The notes beneath the pieces are model-generated. The model was not told the DNA's origin and made no database searches. It saw nothing but the letters and a program-made list of their open reading frames with translations. The position numbers were made by a program, and so were the translations under genes. Below are positions 18,268-27,735 of a stretch of 53,476 nt of DNA, in pieces. The DNA lies in assembly GCA_963520375.1 (NCBI GenBank), contig CAUQQF010000013.1:1-53476 (forward strand), in the 5' to 3' direction. How positions within the stretch are numbered: the first letter of the stretch is position 1; the number at the start of each line of letters is the position of its first letter. The stretch comes from JABCPE02 sp963520375 (lineage in GTDB: Bacteria > Bacteroidota > Bacteroidia > Flavobacteriales > Weeksellaceae).

Positions 18268-18451
18268 TTATCTCCTGCATACGCTGCAAGTTCCGCCTTC
18301 TTTGTGGCAGTGTTTGCATCCAGAGTAGTTTTTACAAGCGGTGCATGTGCCTTTTGGTTTGCATCTTCCTCCCGCTATATGCTCATAAAATGTATAAATT
18401 CCAGCGCAAAAAAACTAAACCTAATAAAACAAGTAGAATTTTCTTTCTCAT
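18268..18451 (-). pseudogene. Small Cys-rich secreted or membrane protein, frameshifted at a T7 tract
   Basis: Read leftward, ATG at 18451 opens with M-R-K-K and a Leu/Val-rich signal-like stretch of about ten residues. The frame then breaks at a run of seven T (18408-18414 as A on the plus strand). Removing one T restores a continuous frame of about 60 residues. It then has C-A-G-I-Y-T, a G-G-R-C turn, and three CxxC pairs (CTAC, CKHC, CSVC) before a TAA at 18268. The evenly spaced Cys pairs look selected, not random. It could be a recent pseudogene, a sequencing error or a slippage-dependent gene. The family is not known to me. Confidence 0.6.
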
Positions 18452-18516
18452 AATTTTAAAAATTTTAAACGAAACCCAAAATTACGAAAAAAAGACCGAA
18501 TATTCTCAATTTGTTT

Positions 18517-18524
18517 TATCTTTG
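18517..18524 (+). promoter_or_regulatory. -7 box directly before polA
   Basis: TATCTTTG matches TAnnTTTG and ends 4 nt before the polA ATG, which implies a leaderless or near-leaderless mRNA. The -33 region is not convincing. Confidence 0.5.
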
Positions 18525-18528
18525 TTCC

Positions 18529-21360
18529 ATGACTACGAACGAAGACAAAAGGCTCTATCTGATAGATGCTTATGCGATGATTTTCAGAGGGTATTATGCC
18601 TTTATTAAAAACCCAAGGCTGTCCAGCAAAGGGCTGGATACCTCGGCGATATTTGGTTTTACAAACTCACTTATTGAACTCATAAAACGAGAAAATCCGC
18701 CACATTTGGCTGTGGTTTTTGATGTTGGCAAAGCCAATGTCCGCACCGAAGATTTTTCTGAATATAAAGCCAACAGAGCCGAAACTCCCGAGGCGATAAA
18801 GATAGCCGTGCCGTATATCCACCAGATTTTGGAGGCGATGCACATTCCTATTTTGGGAATGGAGGGCTATGAGGCGGATGATGTGATAGGAACTATTGCT
18901 GTAAAGGCAGAAAAACAGGGCTATCAGGTCTTTATGGTTACGCCTGATAAGGATTTTGCGCAGCTCGTTACCGAGAATATTAAAATTTACAAACCAGCCA
19001 GCAAAGGTGGCGGTGTGGAGATTTTAGGAATTCCAGAAGTTTTGGAAAAATACGAGATACAAGACCCTAAACAAGTGATAGATTTCCTTGGGATGATGGG
19101 CGATTCGGTGGATAATATCCCTGGGCTGGAAGGCGTAGGAGAGAAGACCGCGAAGAAATTCCTCCAAGAATTTGGTTCTATGGAAAATCTCTTGGCGAAT
19201 ACTGATAAACTCACAGGAAAACTCCGCGAAAAGGTAGAAAATTCGGCAGAGAGAGGGCTTTTGTCAAAGAAACTGGCGACCATTCTTACGGATGTTCCAG
19301 TGGAGTTTGAACACGAGAAATATCATTTAGAAAAACCCGATTTTCCGAGGTTGAAAGAGATATTTGATGAAATAGAATTCAAACGATTGTACGAAAATCT
19401 GTATAGAATTTTCCATTTAGAGGCGGAAAACCAAGCATTGGAAACAGAAAAAGCAACACCGAAGGTAAAAAATTCTGGTCAGGAGGCTGTTCAGCTGGAT
19501 CTTTTTGCTAACTATGAGGATTCGCAGGAGGCTTCTCTGTTTTCCTCTTATGCAGGAATAGAAAACACGGATCATCTTTATCAATTCATTGATAATGAGA
19601 AGGCTCAGAGGATATTGATGCAAAATTTATTGGGACAAAAGGCGGTTTGTTTTGATACGGAAACGACTTCGCTCAATGAATTTGAGGCGGAACTTATCGG
19701 GATGAGTTTTTCTTACCGAAAGGGCTTGGCGTATTATGTTCCCATTCCCGAAAATAGAGAGGATGCCCTCGCGGTGCTGGATATTTTCAAGCCATTTTTT
19801 GAGAGTGAAGAAATTCTGAAGATAGCGCACAATTTTAAATTTGATTATAAAATCCTTGCCCAGTACGAAGTGGAGATTAGAGGAGAGCTTTTTGATACGA
19901 TGATTGCTCATTATCTCCTGAACCCAGACGGAAGGCACGGAATGGACTATTTATCAGAAATTTACCTAAAATATCAGCCTATTTCCATAGAAAGTTTGAT
20001 TGGTAAAAAAGGCAAAAACCAAAAAACACTGAGGGAAGTCAGCCTTGAAACTCAGACCGATTATGCGGCGGAGGATGCGGATGTTACTTTCCAGCTTTAT
20101 GAGGTTTTTTCTCCACAGCTGAAAAAGGAAAATCTGGAAGAATTATTCCATAAAGTAGAAATGCCGCTGATGAAAATCCTCGCAAAGATGGAGCTGGCGG
20201 GTATTTCGCTCGATACAGACTGGCTTTCTAGGGAAAGTGTGGATTTAGAAAACGACCTTAGAGAGCTGGAACAGAAGATCTTTGAACTTTCTGGGCAGGA
20301 GTTTAATATGAACTCTCCCAAGCAGTTAGGCGAAATTCTTTTTGAAAAATTAAAATTAGACCCAAAGGCGAAAAAGACCAAAACAGGGCAGTATTCCACA
20401 TCGGAGGAGGTTTTGCAGAAACTCGCTTATAAACACGAGATTATTCAGCACATTCTGAAATACCGAACTTACCAAAAACTAAAATCTACCTATGTAGATG
20501 CGCTTCCGTCTGAAATAGAACCAAAGGACGACAGAGTACATACCACTTTTTCGCAGACTACGGCGGCTACAGGAAGGCTCTCCAGCCTAAATCCTAACTT
20601 GCAGAATATCCCTATCAGAACAGCCAGAGGACAGCAGATTCGTGGAGCTTTCGTGGCGGAGGAAGGCAAGAAAATAATTTCAGCCGATTATTCGCAGATA
20701 GAGCTGAGGCTGATTGCTGAGCTTTCTGGCGAGGATAACATGATAAAAGCCTTCCAAAACGGCGAAGATATCCACGCTTCTACAGCTTCTAAATTGTTCA
20801 AAATTCCACTTGACCAAGTAGATAAAACCCAGCGAAGCCAAGCCAAAACCGTGAATTTCGGGATTATCTATGGGCAGGGAGCTTTTGCATTGGCGGAGCA
20901 GACAGGACTTTCGCGAACGGAGGCCAAACAAATGATAGATTCCTACTACGAAAACTATCCGAAACTAAAAATCTTCATGACCGAGCAGGTGGAAAAAGCA
21001 CGAAAAAACGGCTTTGTGGAGACTATTTTGGGAAGAAAAAGACATTTGAAGGACATTAATTCTAATAATTTCGTGGTGAGAGGGCACGCCGAGAGAAACG
21101 CCGTAAATGCGCCTATCCAAGGGAGTGCAGCCGATGTTATAAAAATAGCGATGATAGACATAGACAAAGCCTTGTCCGAGGGTGGTTTTAAAACAAAAAT
21201 GCTTTTGCAGGTTCATGATGAGCTCTTGTTCGAGGTGCCAGAGGAAGAAATAGAACTGATAAAAGCCCTGATAAAAGAGAAAATGGAATCCGCAGTGAAG
21301 ACAAAAGTTCCTCTAATCGTGGAAGTAGGCGTAGGGAACAACTGGCTGGAGGCACATTAG
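18529..21360 (+). CDS. polA: DNA polymerase I
   Basis: This 943-aa enzyme fills gaps and removes RNA primers during replication and repair. Three domains are visible. A 5'-3' exonuclease has YLIDAYAMIFRGYYAF and GYEADDVIGT. A 3'-5' exonuclease has its acidic sites present (CFDTETTSL near residue 376, and AAEDADVTFQLY), so proofreading is probably active. The polymerase has SADYSQIELRLIAEL and VHDELLFEVPEEE. The ATG was chosen because the upstream TTG in frame lies before a -7 promoter box and adds nothing recognisable. Confidence 0.97.
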   Translation: MTTNEDKRLYLIDAYAMIFRGYYAFIKNPRLSSKGLDTSAIFGFTNSLIELIKRENPPHLAVVFDVGKANVRTEDFSEYKANRAETPEAIKIAVPYIHQILEAMHIPILGMEGYEADDVIGTIAVKAEKQGYQVFMVTPDKDFAQLVTENIKIYKPASKGGGVEILGIPEVLEKYEIQDPKQVIDFLGMMGDSVDNIPGLEGVGEKTAKKFLQEFGSMENLLANTDKLTGKLREKVENSAERGLLSKKLATILTDVPVEFEHEKYHLEKPDFPRLKEIFDEIEFKRLYENLYRIFHLEAENQALETEKATPKVKNSGQEAVQLDLFANYEDSQEASLFSSYAGIENTDHLYQFIDNEKAQRILMQNLLGQKAVCFDTETTSLNEFEAELIGMSFSYRKGLAYYVPIPENREDALAVLDIFKPFFESEEILKIAHNFKFDYKILAQYEVEIRGELFDTMIAHYLLNPDGRHGMDYLSEIYLKYQPISIESLIGKKGKNQKTLREVSLETQTDYAAEDADVTFQLYEVFSPQLKKENLEELFHKVEMPLMKILAKMELAGISLDTDWLSRESVDLENDLRELEQKIFELSGQEFNMNSPKQLGEILFEKLKLDPKAKKTKTGQYSTSEEVLQKLAYKHEIIQHILKYRTYQKLKSTYVDALPSEIEPKDDRVHTTFSQTTAATGRLSSLNPNLQNIPIRTARGQQIRGAFVAEEGKKIISADYSQIELRLIAELSGEDNMIKAFQNGEDIHASTASKLFKIPLDQVDKTQRSQAKTVNFGIIYGQGAFALAEQTGLSRTEAKQMIDSYYENYPKLKIFMTEQVEKARKNGFVETILGRKRHLKDINSNNFVVRGHAERNAVNAPIQGSAADVIKIAMIDIDKALSEGGFKTKMLLQVHDELLFEVPEEEIELIKALIKEKMESAVKTKVPLIVEVGVGNNWLEAH

Positions 21361-21419
21361 AAAAGATGAGATTTGGATTAATTTTAAAATTTTATATTTT
21401 TGAAAAAATAAAATAGATT

Positions 21420-22130
21420 ATGAAAAAGAGTTTTTTAATTTTTGTGATGTTTTTCGTGTGGAATTTATTTTCTGCACAAAGAGATTTTTTAGACCAGCCT
21501 CACATTGAGGTAGAAGCCGAAGCAGACACGCTGGTGGTTCCTGATAGGATTTATGTTTCTATTACCCTAAACGAAGCCGATTCTAAAAATAAAAAGTCGG
21601 TAGAGGAGCAGGAGAAGCAGTTAGAAACGATTTTAAAGAAATTAAAAATAAATACAGACAAGGATTTGTCAGTTTTGGATTATTCTAGTAATTTTAAGAA
21701 ATACTTTTTAAAAGGGCAGAATATTCTAAAAACTAAAAAGTATTCTCTTCTTGTAAGGGATGCCTACACTTTGGGAAATGTCATCATCAGCTTGGAGGAA
21801 GCAGGGATTTCTAATACGGAAGTAGAAAAAGTAGAATATTCTAAATATAAGGAACTTTTATTAGAATTAAGGTCAGAAGCAGTAAAAAGATCAAGAATAA
21901 CTGCCGATAAACTTGTAAAACCTCTTAACCAAAAAGCAGGAAAGGCACTATATATTTCTGATATGAATTATAGAGGAATGGGAGATTATGGAGTTTATGC
22001 ACGGATGGATCTTTCTCCTGAGCCAACAACATACAAAAAAGAAGGAGCTTCAGAAGAGTTTTTAAGAAAACTTGATATTAAGAAGATAAAGTTCTCTACA
22101 ACTGTTTATGTAAAATATCAATTAGACTAA
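21420..22130 (+). CDS. SIMPL (DUF541) domain periplasmic protein
   Basis: This 236-aa protein has a Sec signal peptide ending near FSAQ (residues 1-19). A SIMPL domain follows: IEVEAEADTLVVPDRIYVSITLNE, then a helical pair, then Ala/Ser-rich strands. SIMPL proteins are periplasmic and are linked to oxidative stress in some bacteria, but their chemistry is unclear. A TATTTTTG box upstream probably drives it. It appears as a single gene with a wobble-rich hairpin after the stop (about 22140-22180). Confidence 0.85.
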   Translation: MKKSFLIFVMFFVWNLFSAQRDFLDQPHIEVEAEADTLVVPDRIYVSITLNEADSKNKKSVEEQEKQLETILKKLKINTDKDLSVLDYSSNFKKYFLKGQNILKTKKYSLLVRDAYTLGNVIISLEEAGISNTEVEKVEYSKYKELLLELRSEAVKRSRITADKLVKPLNQKAGKALYISDMNYRGMGDYGVYARMDLSPEPTTYKKEGASEEFLRKLDIKKIKFSTTVYVKYQLD

Positions 22131-22197
22131 AAATCAAGAATAAAGGCTGTTCTATAAGGAAACTCTTGGGAGCAGTCTTTTTGTATGAATTTTTTTC

Positions 22198-23031
22198 ATG
22201 AAATTTTTAATCGTCATTCCCACACATAACGAGGAAGAAAATATTCTCTTTACGCTAAATTCTCTGAAATCACAAGGGTTTCAGGATTTTACCTGCGTCA
22301 TCGTGAATGATGGCTCTACGGATAGAACGAGGGAAATGGTAGAGGGATTTATAGATAAGAAGCAGTTTCAGCTCATTAATTTAGAAAAATCTGCCCATTC
22401 ACCTGGCGCGAAGGTGGTTTCTACATTTTACAAAGGTCTTTCTTCTCAGAATTTAGATGATTTTGATGTAATCTGTAAATTTGATGCCGATATTATTTTT
22501 CCTGAGAATTATTTGGAGGAAATCAACAGGATTTATGAAGAAAATCCAAGGGCAGGAATGGTTTCGGGTTTGGTTTATATCAAAAAAGATGAAAACTGGG
22601 TTTTTGAGAATATTTCCTCTAAAAACCATGTGCGAGGCCCGATAAAATCATATCGTAAGGAATGTTTTTTACAAATGGGAGGTCTTCGGGAAGTTTTGGG
22701 CTGGGATAATATCGATGTGATGCTCTGCCAGATGTATGGATATCAGGTGATTACGAATAAATCCCTTTGGGTAAAGCATCTGCGCCCTACGGCATATAAA
22801 TACAAAAATGCAAAAGCAAAAAAACTTGGCGAATATTTCTATAACATCGGGCTGGATTTTCCTCTCGCATTCATCTCTTCGGCGAAGTCTTCCTTTAAGA
22901 ATAGAAGTCTTTCGGAATTTTTTATCACGATGAAAACTTTCCTGAGCCAAAAACAAGACAGAAAACTCTCCCGCGAGGAAATAAAATACATAAGAAACCT
23001 GCGATGGAGAGAAATTTTAAAAAAATTCTAA
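22198..23031 (+). CDS. Glycosyltransferase family 2
   Basis: This 277-aa GT2 enzyme has MKFLIVIPTHNEEENI, then VNDGSTDRTREM, then the DxD site CKFDADIIFPENYL (about residues 91-104), and a later HLRPTAYKYKNAK segment. It has no obvious membrane helix. It is the first of three closely spaced genes with a GT-B-like protein and an NhaC antiporter. The sugar is unknown. Confidence 0.92.
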   Translation: MKFLIVIPTHNEEENILFTLNSLKSQGFQDFTCVIVNDGSTDRTREMVEGFIDKKQFQLINLEKSAHSPGAKVVSTFYKGLSSQNLDDFDVICKFDADIIFPENYLEEINRIYEENPRAGMVSGLVYIKKDENWVFENISSKNHVRGPIKSYRKECFLQMGGLREVLGWDNIDVMLCQMYGYQVITNKSLWVKHLRPTAYKYKNAKAKKLGEYFYNIGLDFPLAFISSAKSSFKNRSLSEFFITMKTFLSQKQDRKLSREEIKYIRNLRWREILKKF

Positions 23032-23038
23032 AAACTTT

Positions 23039-24127
23039 GTGAAAAAACAAATTGCCTATATAGAAATAGATACTCACGCCGAGATTGCGGAAAATTTTGC
23101 AGAATTAACCAAAAATTCAGAGAAATTTTCTGTGGATTTTTATTTTTCAAAAAAAATCTTGGGTAGGTTAAATTCTTCTGAAATAAAAAACATTATAGAA
23201 ACCGAGCCTGAAAATCTTTTAGAAAAGCTGAAAGGAAAGTCGTACGATTTGGTGATAATAGGAACAGCACACCGCTATTTTCATATTTTTAAACGAATTA
23301 CAGAAGATTTTCCTACGGCGATTATCTGTCATAATCTTAATTTTATAGAAGCTCCGCGAAGAGTTTTGCTGAAAAATATCGTGGAGAAAGATTTTACTTT
23401 TAGAATGAAATTACTTCTGAAAGAAGGGCTTTTGTCCAAATCAGAAGTTTATAAAAATGCAAAATTGCTTTGGGTTCTTGATGAAAATTTAGAAAAAACC
23501 TTGGATATAGAGCAGTCAAAAAGGGAAACCCATTTTCTGCCTGTTTTCTTTGGAGAAAGGCCGAAAACTGCCGAAAAATCAGAGGAAAAGCTCATCGTAA
23601 TTCCAGGGGAAGTTTCCCAAAAACGGAGAGATTATTTCAGAATAATGGAGCAGCTGAAAGGATTTAAAAAAGATATTCTGTACAGAATCGTTTTCCTTGG
23701 AAAGGCAGGCGAGGAGGAACTCGCGAAGATACAAGAATCTGAAAAACAACTTCCTCAGAATATAAAAATAGAATATTTCCGAGAGAGAATTCCTAAAAAT
23801 ATTTTTGAAAATTATCTGGAAAAGGCGGATTTCCTCTGGTGTTCTTTGAAAATGAAAACTTCTTTTTTCGGAGTGGAGGAGATTTATGGAAAGACGAAAA
23901 TGTCAGGAAATATCGGCGATGCGGTCAGATTTATGAAACCTGCGGTGTTTCCTGCGGTGTATTTGTCCCGCTGTCCATTCATCATTAAAGAAAACGAAAA
24001 TATAGAGCAGATTTTTTCTGATTCCACGAATTTTTCTGAAAATTCTTTTGAAAACTTCACAAAAGAGAAAATAGTTTTACAGTTAGAGAAAATTATTTTA
24101 AATTCGCTAAAATTTAACGAAAAATAA
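23039..24127 (+). CDS. GT-B-like protein, probable glycosyltransferase
   Basis: The gene appears to begin with GTG: the next Met is more than 100 codons downstream and the frame starts 7 nt after the previous stop. The 362-aa product has alternating beta/alpha structure, with a second-half segment ERPKTAEKSEEKLIVIPGEVS opening a Rossmann domain. A NIGDAVRFMKPAVFPAVY stretch resembles the donor-site loop of GT-B enzymes. The family cannot be named with certainty. Its position directly after a GT2 gene supports a sugar-transfer role. Confidence 0.7.
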   Translation: MKKQIAYIEIDTHAEIAENFAELTKNSEKFSVDFYFSKKILGRLNSSEIKNIIETEPENLLEKLKGKSYDLVIIGTAHRYFHIFKRITEDFPTAIICHNLNFIEAPRRVLLKNIVEKDFTFRMKLLLKEGLLSKSEVYKNAKLLWVLDENLEKTLDIEQSKRETHFLPVFFGERPKTAEKSEEKLIVIPGEVSQKRRDYFRIMEQLKGFKKDILYRIVFLGKAGEEELAKIQESEKQLPQNIKIEYFRERIPKNIFENYLEKADFLWCSLKMKTSFFGVEEIYGKTKMSGNIGDAVRFMKPAVFPAVYLSRCPFIIKENENIEQIFSDSTNFSENSFENFTKEKIVLQLEKIILNSLKFNEK

Positions 24128-25428
24128 TGAAAGATACCCAATCTGGTGTTGCACTGCTTCCGTTCTTGGTGTTTGTGATTATATTTTTGGGAAGCGGAAT
24201 TATTCTTGATGATTTCTATGCTTTTCCGGCTTCTGTGGCGGCACTCTGCGGAGTGATTTCAGCATTTTTACTCCCAAAAGCCAGTTTTCAAGAAAAACTA
24301 AAATTCTTTATGAAAGGCTGCGGTGAGGAAAGTATCATCACTATGTGCATTATCTATCTGCTTGCGGGAGCTTTTTCGGCTGTGTCCAAGGCGACAGGGA
24401 GCATAGATGCGGTGGTTTTCTTCGGGTCGCAGTATTTTTCTGCACAATATATTCCTTTGGGCGTGTTCCTGATGGCATCGTTTTTATCCGTTTCGGCAGG
24501 GACTTCTGTGGGGACGATAGTGGCTCTTACGCCGATAGTTATGGGGTTTGCTGAAAATACACAAACGGATATCAATGTAGTGGCGGCGAGTCTGCTCTGT
24601 GGCGCTATGTTTGGGGACAATCTTTCTTTTATTTCGGATACGACTATTGCGGCTACGCAGAGTCTTGGCTGTCAGATGAAAGATAAATTCCGAACCAATA
24701 TTATGATTGCTTTTCCTGCGGCGGTGATTGCGGCGGTGATTTTCATCTTCTTGGGCGGAAATTCTTCTTCTGCTGTTTTAGAAAATCAAGCTTCAGGGAG
24801 TCCTTCCATTTGGCTCATTTTTCCGTATTTATTGGTGATTGTGCTTTCGGTTTTGGGCGTGAATGTTTTTCTAGTGCTGCTTGTGGGAGTTCTTCTCAGC
24901 GGAATCATCGGCATCTCGACAGGAAGCCTTTCTTGGCTGGATTTTTCCAAGAAAATCTATGAAGGTTTTTCGGATATGAATGAGATTTTTCTTTTGGCAT
25001 TACTGACTGGCGGACTGGCGGGAATTGTAGAAAATATGGGAGGAATCACATTCTTGCTAAATAAAGTGAGACAAATGATTCGCGGGCAAAAATCGGCTTA
25101 TTTTGGAATGGGCTTTTTGGTAAGCCTTATCGATGCGGCGATTGCGAATAACACGATTGCGATAGTTCTTTCAGGAAAAGTTGCAAAAAATATCACTGAA
25201 AAATATAATCTAAGTCCCAAGTTTTCGGCATCAGTACTAGATATTTTTTCTTGTATCGTTCAGGGAATTCTTCCTTACGGAGCACAGGTTTTGATTTTAA
25301 TAAAACTCAGCGAGAATAAAGTAAATTATTTAGAAATGCTGAAAAATGCTTGGTATTTGTATTTTCTGTTTTTCTTTGTGGTGTTTTTCATTATCATTAA
25401 AAATAGAAAACAAAATCAAATTTCATAA
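24127..25428 (+). CDS. Na+/H+ antiporter, NhaC family
   Basis: This 433-aa inner-membrane protein has about 11-12 helices. Family motifs are visible: SAGTSVGTIVALTPIVMG, then LLCGAMFGDNLSFISDTTIAATQSLGCQ with the conserved Asp residues of the transport site, and DAAIANNTIAIVLSGK. It probably exports Na+ in exchange for H+. The ATG shares one base with the upstream stop (TAATG), so it is translationally coupled to the GT-B-like gene, an odd pairing of functions. Confidence 0.9.
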   Translation: MKDTQSGVALLPFLVFVIIFLGSGIILDDFYAFPASVAALCGVISAFLLPKASFQEKLKFFMKGCGEESIITMCIIYLLAGAFSAVSKATGSIDAVVFFGSQYFSAQYIPLGVFLMASFLSVSAGTSVGTIVALTPIVMGFAENTQTDINVVAASLLCGAMFGDNLSFISDTTIAATQSLGCQMKDKFRTNIMIAFPAAVIAAVIFIFLGGNSSSAVLENQASGSPSIWLIFPYLLVIVLSVLGVNVFLVLLVGVLLSGIIGISTGSLSWLDFSKKIYEGFSDMNEIFLLALLTGGLAGIVENMGGITFLLNKVRQMIRGQKSAYFGMGFLVSLIDAAIANNTIAIVLSGKVAKNITEKYNLSPKFSASVLDIFSCIVQGILPYGAQVLILIKLSENKVNYLEMLKNAWYLYFLFFFVVFFIIIKNRKQNQIS

Positions 25429-25434
25429 ACTAAA

Positions 25435-25457
25435 AAAGTCCTCAATATGAGGACTTT
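25435..25457. terminator. Two-way terminator
   Basis: A perfect 10-bp stem (AAAGTCCTCA with TGAGGACTTT) with a 3-nt loop separates the convergent nhaC-type gene and the coiled-coil lipoprotein. Confidence 0.8.
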
Positions 25458-25462
25458 ATAAT

Positions 25463-25903
25463 TTAGTTGTTTTCAGCTTCAGCAGTGTTTTTGTCTACGA
25501 TTTTCACTTGTTGGTTCAGTTGATCTAAACGACCTTGCACTTTAGCAATTTCTTTTTCTAGTTTATGAAGTTTTTTCTCGCTAGATGCCAAATCTCTGTT
25601 TATTTTCTCAGTTTCTTTTAGAACCTTCATTGTTTGTTTTGCATCTTTAGCTGTATCTTTTGCGTCTGATGTGCTGAAATCTGTAGTAGCCGTTTCTGCT
25701 TTTGAATTTACAGCAGCAGCTTTATTTCTCAAATCATCAGTTGATGCCTTTTCTTTTTCGTAATCGATTTTTAATTTAGTAAGTTTTGTTTTTAGTTCTA
25801 AAGCCTCTTTTTGTGCTTCTAACTCACTCACTCTTGCGTTTTGTGTTCCGCAAGATACCACTAATACAGCTGCTAAAGCTGATGTTAATAATGATTTTTT
25901 CAT
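25463..25903 (-). CDS. Coiled-coil lipoprotein
   Basis: The N-terminus MKKSLLTSALAAVLVVSC is a lipoprotein signal with lipobox VVSC (Cys at residue 18). The mature part is nearly all heptad-like coiled coil (about residues 25-140), with one low-complexity Ala/Thr-rich break near residues 60-85. This resembles Lpp-type or filament-like envelope lipoproteins, but no peptidoglycan-anchor Lys terminus is seen. A CAAAAATA box about 40 nt upstream on the minus strand is a probable -7 element. Confidence 0.85.
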   Translation of the reverse strand: MKKSLLTSALAAVLVVSCGTQNARVSELEAQKEALELKTKLTKLKIDYEKEKASTDDLRNKAAAVNSKAETATTDFSTSDAKDTAKDAKQTMKVLKETEKINRDLASSEKKLHKLEKEIAKVQGRLDQLNQQVKIVDKNTAEAENN

Positions 25904-26011
25904 AAATTTCTATTTTTATTGATTATACTTTACATAAATACAGGGCGCAAAAATAATAAATGATTTTGAAAATCAAGTAAATTTAAGTAAAAAAATCTAC
26001 TTTTCATATAA

Positions 26012-26035
26012 AAAGCCACTTCAAAAAGTGGCTTT
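26012..26035 (-). terminator. Terminator of the ABC-F gene
   Basis: A 10-bp stem (AAAGCCACTT with AAGTGGCTTT) and 4-nt loop, with a T run on the minus strand, sits 28 nt past the stop. Confidence 0.8.
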
Positions 26036-26062
26036 GAAAATATAGTGAAATAAAATGATTAA

Positions 26063-27688
26063 TTAACTGTACATTTGTTCTTTCAGTTCTTTTACTTTTT
26101 TGTCTTCAAGGTATTCATCGTAAGTCATTTCTCGGTCGATGATTCCTTTTGGCGTGATTTCTATCACACGGTTACATACTGTTTGTAGCAATTCGTGGTC
26201 ATGAGAAGAAATCAAGATATTTCCTTTGAAGTTCATCAAAGAGTTGTTAAGCGCTGTGATACTCTCCAAATCCAAGTGGTTGGTAGGTTCGTCCATTAGA
26301 AGAACATTGGCTTTTTGGAGCATCATTCGGCTGAACATGCATCGCATTTTTTCCCCTCCAGAAAGCACGGTAGAAGACTTAAGCGCTTCATCACCAGAGA
26401 AAAGCATTCTTCCTAAAAATCCTCTGACAAACTCTTCGTGTCTTTCCTCGTCATTTTTGGTGAATTGTCTCAGCCAATCTACTAGATTTAGGTCTTTTTC
26501 TTGGAAATATTCTGTGTTGTCCAGCGGCATGTAGCTTTGGTTAGTAGTTACGCCCCATTTGTATTCGCCTTTTGCAGGAGCTGTGCTTCCAGAAATCACT
26601 TGGAAAAACTCGGTAACGGCTAGGGAGTTTTTAGAGATTACAGCCACTTTATCACCTTTTTTAAGGTTAAGGTCTCCGCCAGAAAGCAGGGTTTCTCCAT
26701 CTTTTACGATTTCTAAACCTTTTATCTCTAAAATCTGGTCACCCGCTTCTCTTTCCATTTCAAAAATGATGGCAGGATATCTTCTGGAAGAAGGTTTGAT
26801 TTCTTCGATGTTTAGTTTGTCAATCATTTTCTTTCTTGCTGTAGCTTGTTTCGCTTTCGCTACATTGGAACTAAATCTCGCGATGAAGTCCTGCAATTCT
26901 TTTTTCTTCTCTTCAGCTTTTTTGTTGGCTTGTTGTCTTTGTCTCGTTGCCAGCTGAGAAGCCTGATACCAGAAAGAATAGTTCCCTGTATAAAGGTTTA
27001 GTTTTGAATAGTCTAAGTCACCGATGTGCGTGCAGACAGCATCCAAGAAGTGACGGTCGTGAGATACCACAATCACTGTGTTTTCATAATCAGCAAGGAA
27101 ATCTTCCAGCCAAGAAATAGTGTCAATATCAAGGTCGTTGGTAGGCTCATCGAGAATCAAAACATCTGGATTTCCGAATAAAGCCTGCGCCAATAGCACT
27201 TTTACTTTGTCCTTGTTTTCTAGCTCGGACATCATTTGGTAGTGCATATCTTCTTTTATCCCTACATTGGACAACATGGTCTGTGCATCTGCTTCGGCAT
27301 TCCAACCTCCCATTTCATCGTAGATTACTCCAAGTTCGCCAGCTTTTATTCCATCTTCATCAGAGAAGTCTGGTTTTGCGTAGAGAGCATCCATTTCTTC
27401 TTTGATTTCGAATAATTTTTTATTCCCACGAAGAACCGTTTCCAAAACCGTAAACTGGTCATAAGCAAAGTGATCCTGCTCCAAAACAGACATTCTCTTA
27501 CCTGGTTCCAGCGTTACATGTCCTGTGGTAGGCTCTTGTTTTCCTGTCAATATTTTTAGGAAAGTAGATTTTCCAGCTCCATTTGCTCCGATGATTCCGT
27601 AGCAGTTCCCTTTGGTAAACATGATATTTACCTCGTCAAAAAGTACTCTTTTCCCAAATTGTAGTGATAAATTAGATACTGTTAGCAT
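26063..27688 (-). CDS. ABC-F ATPase (YbiT/Uup-like)
   Basis: This 541-aa protein has two ABC domains in tandem: Walker A GANGAGKST near residue 37, signature motif and Walker B LILDEPTNDLDIDT, then a second set with signature LSGGEKMRC and LLMDEPTNHLDLES. No membrane domain is present. ABC-F proteins act on stalled ribosomes at the E site. A charged linker (TARKKMIDKLNIEEIKP) connects the domains. The frame extends 24 codons upstream but crosses the promoter, so the Met in MLTVSNLSLQFG is preferred. Confidence 0.93.
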   Translation of the reverse strand: MLTVSNLSLQFGKRVLFDEVNIMFTKGNCYGIIGANGAGKSTFLKILTGKQEPTTGHVTLEPGKRMSVLEQDHFAYDQFTVLETVLRGNKKLFEIKEEMDALYAKPDFSDEDGIKAGELGVIYDEMGGWNAEADAQTMLSNVGIKEDMHYQMMSELENKDKVKVLLAQALFGNPDVLILDEPTNDLDIDTISWLEDFLADYENTVIVVSHDRHFLDAVCTHIGDLDYSKLNLYTGNYSFWYQASQLATRQRQQANKKAEEKKKELQDFIARFSSNVAKAKQATARKKMIDKLNIEEIKPSSRRYPAIIFEMEREAGDQILEIKGLEIVKDGETLLSGGDLNLKKGDKVAVISKNSLAVTEFFQVISGSTAPAKGEYKWGVTTNQSYMPLDNTEYFQEKDLNLVDWLRQFTKNDEERHEEFVRGFLGRMLFSGDEALKSSTVLSGGEKMRCMFSRMMLQKANVLLMDEPTNHLDLESITALNNSLMNFKGNILISSHDHELLQTVCNRVIEITPKGIIDREMTYDEYLEDKKVKELKEQMYS

Positions 27689-27696
27689 TATTTCTG

Positions 27697-27715
27697 TAAA
27701 TTTGTCGCAAAAATA
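27697..27715. promoter_or_regulatory. Back-to-back -7 boxes for asnA and the ABC-F gene
   Basis: TAAATTTG on the plus strand (27697-27704) and TATTTTTG on the minus strand (27708-27715) are only 3 nt apart, pointing outward. Two RNA polymerases could not occupy both at once. -33 elements are weak on both sides. Confidence 0.5.
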
Positions 27716-27735
27716 CAAAAAAATTAGCAGTAAAA

